From positions 1 through 10,087 of the forward strand of contig NCBD01000021.1 of assembly GCA_002255315.1 (NCBI GenBank): a stretch of DNA of 10,087 bases. Direction: 5' to 3'. Within the stretch, counting starts at the first letter, position 1, and each line of letters starts with the position of its first letter. Under the pieces are notes generated by a model. It saw only the letters and a program-made list of their open reading frames with translations. It was not told where the DNA came from and did no database searches. Of this stretch, positions 6,027 through 10,087 are shown piece by piece. The position numbers were made by a program, and so were the translations under genes. Origin of the DNA: Actinobacteria bacterium 21-64-8 (GTDB taxonomy: Bacteria; Actinomycetota; Acidimicrobiia; Acidimicrobiales; RAAP-2).

Positions 6027-6032
6027 AGTTTA
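6027..6032 (-). promoter_or_regulatory. Candidate -10 element of the L,D-transpeptidase gene (leaderless)
   Basis: TAAACT on the minus strand lies six bases before ATG 6020 and fits TANNNT. No good -35 hexamer is visible. The spacing would place the transcription start on the start codon. Confidence 0.35.
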
Positions 6033-6119
6033 GGGTGCGACTGCACCAGTATTTACTTCATGGCCGTGCGGCGATGCATTTGAAGCCAAGCCTGGATACC
6101 GCGTGCGACCGAGCACCAG

Positions 6120-6125
6120 TACATT
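6120..6125 (+). promoter_or_regulatory. Candidate -10 element of the carboxypeptidase-like gene (leaderless)
   Basis: TACATT lies six bases before ATG 6132 and fits TANNNT. If the alternative ATG 6165 were used instead, the GTGGAGG just upstream of it would act as ribosome binding site and this hexamer would give a short leader. Confidence 0.35.
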
Positions 6126-6131
6126 GAGTTC

Positions 6132-7235
6132 ATGAATCCCTCCAAAGTGACGTGGAGGCTTCCAATGGTGACCCTGGCGCTCGCGGTGGGCGGCCTATCG
6201 CTCAGCCCCTTAGCGGACCCGGGTCTGGCTAGCGCCAATACGACGACAACCACCACTAGTGGCCCGACAACATCGACGACAAGTACCACAACGACATCGA
6301 CCACCACCACGACGATGGCCACGACGACCACCAGCACGACGACGACCGTGCCGACTACTCGCACGCAGACCAATTTGGTCTGGCCCTCGATGGGCAGCGC
6401 GGCGTTCGCAATTCCCCAACTCCAAGTCGGAGCCGCCTCTCCAAGTCAACGACCACTGCCCATCGCGAGCCTCACCAAAATGATGACGATGTGGATCGTG
6501 CTCCACGAATATCCAATTTCGAATTCCAACTTGGGGGCGTGCGAAACGGTAAACGCGCACGACATGGTCCTCTATCGCCAGGACGTGGCCCAGCAGCAGT
6601 CTCTCGTCCAAATCGCGAAGAATCAACACATCTGTGAACGCACGCTGCTTCGTGGCATCATCGTGCACTCCGCCGGCGATTACGCCCAACTGTTAGCGCA
6701 GCTGACCCACTTGAGCACTCCTCAGTTCGTCGCGTTGATGAACCGTGACGCGGCGAAGCTCGGCATGCTCCACACGCACTACGTCGATGAGACCGGCATT
6801 GGCAACGGCGACGTCTCAACGGCGCAAGATCAAACGATACTCACGGTGGCGCTGATGACGAATGAACCGGTCGTGCGCAGTATCGCTGTGCTCACGAGGG
6901 TGTGGCTTCCCGTCCAGGGAGTCGTCGGCACCTTCACGCCTGACCTCGGTGTCGATGGGGTGGTTGGTGTGAAGTCGGGCTACACATACGCAGCGGGAGG
7001 CTGTGACGCGATGGCCGTCAATTTGAAACTCGGCGCAGCGACCATCACGACCTACATCGTCGTCTTGGGTCAACAGTCAAGCAGCGCCTTGGCGCTCTCG
7101 GGGCAGGTCGCGCTCGCGCTGTACCACTCGCTTCGCCCCTCGATCGCTCGCGTCGTCACGCCTACGGGGGTTCACGTTGAGTGGGTTGGTTCAACGAGCG
7201 ACCTCGTCGGCACCACCTCATCTTCGCCCTCGTAA
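6132..7235 (+). CDS. Secreted D-alanyl-D-alanine carboxypeptidase-like protein (peptidase S11)
   Basis: This exported serine peptidase-fold protein is predicted to trim D-Ala from peptidoglycan stem peptides. Layout of the 367 residues: a signal peptide (1 to about 34; K5 and R9 precede the core, ending LASA), a Thr/Ser spacer (about 37-79), then the S11 domain. Motifs are S113-L-T-K116 (SxxK nucleophile and base), S180-A-G-D183 where the family has SxN, and K281-S-G (KTG variant). FVALMNRDAAKLGM, THYVDETGIGNGDVSTAQD and GYTYAAGGCDA are typical family text. The missing Asn in the second motif makes activity less certain. Start choice: ATG 6132 keeps the charged n-region needed for export but has no ribosome binding site; ATG 6165 has GTGGAGG upstream but would lose both basic residues. 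It is divergent from the L,D-transpeptidase, with 111 bases between starts and a similar Thr-rich spacer. A hairpin follows its stop. Confidence 0.85.
   Translation: MNPSKVTWRLPMVTLALAVGGLSLSPLADPGLASANTTTTTTSGPTTSTTSTTTTSTTTTTMATTTTSTTTTVPTTRTQTNLVWPSMGSAAFAIPQLQVGAASPSQRPLPIASLTKMMTMWIVLHEYPISNSNLGACETVNAHDMVLYRQDVAQQQSLVQIAKNQHICERTLLRGIIVHSAGDYAQLLAQLTHLSTPQFVALMNRDAAKLGMLHTHYVDETGIGNGDVSTAQDQTILTVALMTNEPVVRSIAVLTRVWLPVQGVVGTFTPDLGVDGVVGVKSGYTYAAGGCDAMAVNLKLGAATITTYIVVLGQQSSSALALSGQVALALYHSLRPSIARVVTPTGVHVEWVGSTSDLVGTTSSSPS
6241..6370 (+). repeat. Low-complexity ACN/ACC tract encoding a Thr-rich spacer
   Basis: The tract is built almost entirely of Thr and Ser codons, with ACG, ACC and ACA mixed. 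It mirrors the tract in the divergent gene to the left, but I saw no long exact copy shared between the two. Confidence 0.7.
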
Positions 7236-7236
7236 A

Positions 7237-7263
7237 CGGGCCCTGACGCGCAGTCCGGGCCCG
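7237..7263 (+). terminator. Strong GC hairpin after the carboxypeptidase-like gene
   Basis: CGGGCCC (7237-7243) pairs with GGGCCCG (7257-7263). Inside them, after one mismatch, GAC (7245-7247) pairs with GTC (7253-7255) around a GCGCA loop. The stem starts one base past the stop codon. There is no T-tract, so this would be a non-canonical terminator of the type reported in actinobacteria, or an RNA-stabilising hairpin. Confidence 0.5.
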
Positions 7264-7344
7264 ACACGGAAGCGTGACGTAGAGACGTCGTGGTCACGGT
7301 GCGTCAAACGAGTAGGGGACGACGGCACCGGGCGTGCACGTCGC

Positions 7345-7350
7345 TAACCT
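7345..7350 (+). promoter_or_regulatory. Candidate -10 element of the ABC-F gene
   Basis: TAACCT fits TANNNT and ends nine bases before GTG 7360. No Shine-Dalgarno sequence is present between them, so the transcript would have a leader of about three bases or none. It matches the full consensus at only three of six bases. Confidence 0.3.
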
Positions 7351-7359
7351 GACGGTCCC

Positions 7360-9051
7360 GTGGCAATTCTCGTTGATCTTCAAGGCGTCACCGTTCGCGG
7401 TGCGGAGCGACCAATCCTCACCGACGTCAACCTCACCGTCGCCACCGGCGACCGTGTAGGAGTGGTCGGAATTAATGGGGTCGGCAAATCAACCCTGCTC
7501 AAAGTGATCGCCGGACGGCTCACGCCCGATTCGGGCGACGTTCGCCGTGGACGCGACGTCGACGTGGGTTATTTGGAACAGATTCCGGTGCTCGCACCGG
7601 GTACCGTGCGCGACGTTCTCGGACCGGGATGGCAGAGTGACGCCGTCCTTGACCGCCTCGGCATGCTCAACGCAATCGACGACCAGACGACCGAGTTGTC
7701 GGGGGGTCAACTCAAGCGCGTCGCGCTGGCACAACTCTTTGGACAGAGCCACGACGTCGTGGTGCTCGACGAACCAACGAACCACCTCGATCTCGACGCT
7801 ATTCGCTGGCTCGAGAGTCAGTTGCAACGCTTTCGCGGGGCCGTCGTACTGGTCAGTCACGATCGCTACTTGCTCGATCAAGTCACGACACGCATGGTGG
7901 AGATCGATCGCGGTACCACGTATGTCCACGCCGGAGGCTACGCCCGTTTACTCGAAGCCCAAGTCGAGCGCGACGAGCGCGCCGCCTCAGCAGAGCAGAC
8001 GCGACGAAATCTCGCGCGCACGGAACTCGCGTGGTTGCGTCGCGGACCAAAGGCACGCTCGACCAAGCCCCAGGCGCGTATCGACGCGGCCGAGCGACTC
8101 CTCGCGTCGCATGGCGACGCGCCGGCGCGCGCAGGCGTCCTCGATCTACGCGTCGACACTCCCCGACTAGGGGCCACCGTCATCAAAGCCCACCACGTGT
8201 CGTTCTCCTACCCCAATGGCCACCAGGTCCTTGGCGCGGTTGATCTCGAACTTGGTCCAGGCGACCGTATTGGCATCGTGGGTGCGAACGGTTCAGGAAA
8301 GTCGACGCTCGTTCATCTCCTAGCGGGTCGTAGCAAACCGAGTACGGGCACGATCAAATATGGTCCCACCGTCGTCACGTCCTACTTCGAGCAACACGAT
8401 GGCGATCTCAATCTGGACGCCACCGTCCAAGAACTGGTCGCCGGACCTCACGGGGTACCGGGCTCACCCGAGGACCTGGCGTTGATGCGTAAGTTCTGGT
8501 TTAGCGGCGCGTTGCCGATGAGTAGGGCTAAGGACCTATCGGGTGGCGAACGCAGGCGTCTGCAGTTGCTGCTGGCGCTCACGACCCGACCCAACGTACT
8601 GTTTCTCGACGAACCGACGAACGATTTAGACCTCGAAACGATTCGATTGCTCGAGGAATTCCTGCGCCAGTGGCCGGGCACGCTGGTGGTCGTGTCCCAC
8701 GACCGAACCTTCTTGAGTCGAACCACTGATCGCCTCCTTCAAGTGCATGACGACGGCACGATTGCCGACGTGCCCGGAGGTATTGACGCCTGGATTATCA
8801 GCTACAGCGGCGCCGCGTCACCGGCGAAGGCCCCACAGGGTGCAGACGCGACGTCGTCGATCAGTGCCGGTCGTCTCTTGCGCGACGCCGAAAAAGAGAT
8901 GACGCGACTCGAACGGCGCCGCGCCACTCTTCAACAACAACTCCTGAGCGCGACCGACCACCTCGAGCTCGTGAAGCTCGGCGACGAATTGAACGCGGTG
9001 CGCCGCCAATTGACCGTCGCCGAAGAGGCGTGGCTCGCGATGCTCGATTGA
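7360..9051 (+). CDS. uup: ABC-F family ATPase, Uup type
   Basis: This soluble ABC-F protein has two nucleotide-binding domains and no membrane segment; such proteins act on the ribosome near the E site. Domain 1: Walker A GINGVGKST (37-45), signature LSGGQ (113-117), Walker B ending in D137-E138, H-switch H167. The inter-domain linker (about 200-250) carries ELAWLRRGPKARSTKPQAR, which is typical of the Uup subgroup. Domain 2: Walker A GANGSGKST (308-316), LSGGE (393-397), D417-E418, H447. A C-terminal charged helical region (about 503-563, with EKEMTRLERR and LELVKLGDELNAVRRQL) matches the coiled coil of Uup, which in E. coli contributes to nucleic acid binding. The protein is 563 residues; E. 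coli Uup has 635. The start is GTG with no ribosome binding site. Uup has been linked to ribosome function and to transposon excision. ABC-F membership is certain; the Uup subgroup is likely. Antibiotic resistance is not suggested by the linker. Confidence 0.92.
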   Translation: MAILVDLQGVTVRGAERPILTDVNLTVATGDRVGVVGINGVGKSTLLKVIAGRLTPDSGDVRRGRDVDVGYLEQIPVLAPGTVRDVLGPGWQSDAVLDRLGMLNAIDDQTTELSGGQLKRVALAQLFGQSHDVVVLDEPTNHLDLDAIRWLESQLQRFRGAVVLVSHDRYLLDQVTTRMVEIDRGTTYVHAGGYARLLEAQVERDERAASAEQTRRNLARTELAWLRRGPKARSTKPQARIDAAERLLASHGDAPARAGVLDLRVDTPRLGATVIKAHHVSFSYPNGHQVLGAVDLELGPGDRIGIVGANGSGKSTLVHLLAGRSKPSTGTIKYGPTVVTSYFEQHDGDLNLDATVQELVAGPHGVPGSPEDLALMRKFWFSGALPMSRAKDLSGGERRRLQLLLALTTRPNVLFLDEPTNDLDLETIRLLEEFLRQWPGTLVVVSHDRTFLSRTTDRLLQVHDDGTIADVPGGIDAWIISYSGAASPAKAPQGADATSSISAGRLLRDAEKEMTRLERRRATLQQQLLSATDHLELVKLGDELNAVRRQLTVAEEAWLAMLD

Positions 9052-9061
9052 GGATCGACCC

Positions 9062-9073
9062 CGCCCATGGGCG
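9062..9073. repeat. 12-bp palindrome between convergent genes
   Basis: CGCCCATGGGCG is self-complementary without a loop and lies in the 52-base gap between the stops of the ABC-F gene and the aminopeptidase gene. The lack of a loop argues against a terminator hairpin, and its role is unknown. Confidence 0.45.
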
Positions 9074-9103
9074 CCGCGAACATGTCGGGCGAGTTGTAAT
9101 CGA

Positions 9104-10087
9104 CTAGTCGCGCAGAAACGCTACGAGTTCATCGCGTAACGTGGCGCGATTTCTCGACGCGACCGCCACGTTCACGTCCATCATGTCGAGCAACTGCTGG
9201 ACCTGCTGTTGGCCGACGGGCATCGGATGGCCCTCGTGAAATACTCGCACCTCGTGCGCGAGTGCCGCGTCAGTAAAGCTCGCAATTCCCCCGACGAAGC
9301 TTGGATGCGCGATTGAGGGAAAACGCTCCAGCGCTTCGTCCATGCGAGCGACCGCCAGACGCCACACTTGAGCGCCGGCGTCACGATTTTGAATGAGTGC
9401 CCCCACCAAATACGGGGCGTCTTGCGTGCGCACCTCACTAAAGGCGCGCGCTAGGGCGGCGACCGGAACGCGGGGGTCCCCCGAATTAACACTCGCGTAC
9501 AGGTAGCGCTGCTCTTCTTGGGGCGAACTCGCCGAAGCGCGCCGTTGCTCGCAGACGTCGTCATCGCCGAGGCGCCCCTGGGCCATCGTGATCGACACCA
9601 CGGCGTTGGCCAAGTTCCCACTCACCTCGCCTCGGTCAAAACGTCGGACTGCTTCGGCAATGATTGCTTCGTCGCGACCTTGGTGGCCGAGCACGCCGAT
9701 CACGAGGGCACGCAGCTCGCTGGCCTGGGAGGACTCACCTTCACAAGGCTCCCAGCCGAGGCGCGCGAACGTCGGCGCGTAGAGCGATTGAACGACGTCG
9801 CGCAAAATTAGGCGACCCTCTTCATCAAGGATTCGATCGGCGAGTCCCACGGCGCGGCCAATCAACTCCCACGCCGAAGGTTCATCAAAGTTGGACATCC
9901 CACGAGCGAGTGTGAAGAGGTCCGAGAAGCTCGAGCGACCCACCAGAATCGATGACCAGGTGTCCGCGAGTACGACCGCGCGCTCGAGCGCGTCGAGATC
10001 GCCCAGGCGCGTCGAGAGTGCCCGCAGCTGCTCGGAGGCGTAGGCCGTGCGGAAAAAGCCCCATCCGCCCCCGTTCACGATGGTCGT
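9104..10087 (-). CDS. pepN: M1-family aminopeptidase (aminopeptidase N), C-terminal part
   Basis: The frame is open through the right window edge, so only the last 327 codons are present and the start lies outside. The first visible residues, VNGGGWGFFRTAY, match the conserved VNxGGxGFYRVxY block that opens the ERAP1-like C-terminal domain of M1 aminopeptidases. The rest is the expected alpha-helical repeat region, including LADTWSSILVGRSSFSDLF, then FARLGWEPCEGESSQASELR and VVSITMAQGR, ending in RATLRDELVAFLRD. The zinc site (GAMEN and HExxH-x18-E) would be in the missing N-terminal part, so activity cannot be judged here. The enzyme removes N-terminal residues from peptides in the cytoplasm. 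It is convergent with the ABC-F gene, 52 bases apart, so it is not part of the same operon. Confidence 0.88.
   Translation of the reverse strand, partial: TTIVNGGGWGFFRTAYASEQLRALSTRLGDLDALERAVVLADTWSSILVGRSSFSDLFTLARGMSNFDEPSAWELIGRAVGLADRILDEEGRLILRDVVQSLYAPTFARLGWEPCEGESSQASELRALVIGVLGHQGRDEAIIAEAVRRFDRGEVSGNLANAVVSITMAQGRLGDDDVCEQRRASASSPQEEQRYLYASVNSGDPRVPVAALARAFSEVRTQDAPYLVGALIQNRDAGAQVWRLAVARMDEALERFPSIAHPSFVGGIASFTDAALAHEVRVFHEGHPMPVGQQQVQQLLDMMDVNVAVASRNRATLRDELVAFLRD

Overview
The window looks like a stretch of an actinobacterial chromosome, possibly of the class Acidimicrobiia. Supporting signs are a GAF-ANTAR protein, an arsenic-responsive repressor of the Corynebacterium ArsR type, an ArsI/CadI protein, an arsenate reductase of the low-molecular-weight phosphatase fold, and two secreted wall enzymes with long threonine-only linkers. 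The taxonomic placement is an inference from gene content.

The left third (1 to about 2600) is a decayed accessory zone. It holds a RhuM-family gene broken by an in-frame TGA and cut short (435-983), a GAF-ANTAR RNA-binding regulator on the minus strand (1240-1956), and, just upstream of that gene, a clear ISL3-family transposase remnant (2192-2365). The first 434 bases and the stretch 984-1239 hold nothing I can name.

The middle (2598-5009) is a complete arsenic resistance cluster. arsI/cadI-like, acr3 and arsC run leftward, with arsC and acr3 overlapping by 4 bases, and arsR runs rightward. The 78-base gap between arsI and arsR holds two near-identical 16-bp inverted repeats placed over the opposing promoters. 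This predicts that ArsR represses both directions and is released by arsenite. ArsC would reduce arsenate, Acr3 would export arsenite, and the ArsI/CadI protein would bind or degrade thiol-reactive arsenicals or other metals.

Next is a divergent pair of exported cell-wall enzymes sharing a 111-base intergenic region: an L,D-transpeptidase (5067-6020, minus) and an S11 D,D-carboxypeptidase-like protein (6132-7235, plus). Both have a signal peptide and a Thr-rich spacer, and both carry a non-standard residue in a catalytic motif. A strong hairpin follows the second gene. After it come an Uup-type ABC-F ATPase (7360-9051, plus) and, tail-to-tail with it, the C-terminal part of an M1 aminopeptidase (9104 to the window edge, minus).

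Four of the starts (arsR, the L,D-transpeptidase, the carboxypeptidase and the ABC-F gene) have no usual ribosome binding site but do have a TANNNT hexamer 6-9 bases before the start codon. This is the pattern expected of leaderless transcripts. I found no RNA gene, CRISPR array or intact mobile element.
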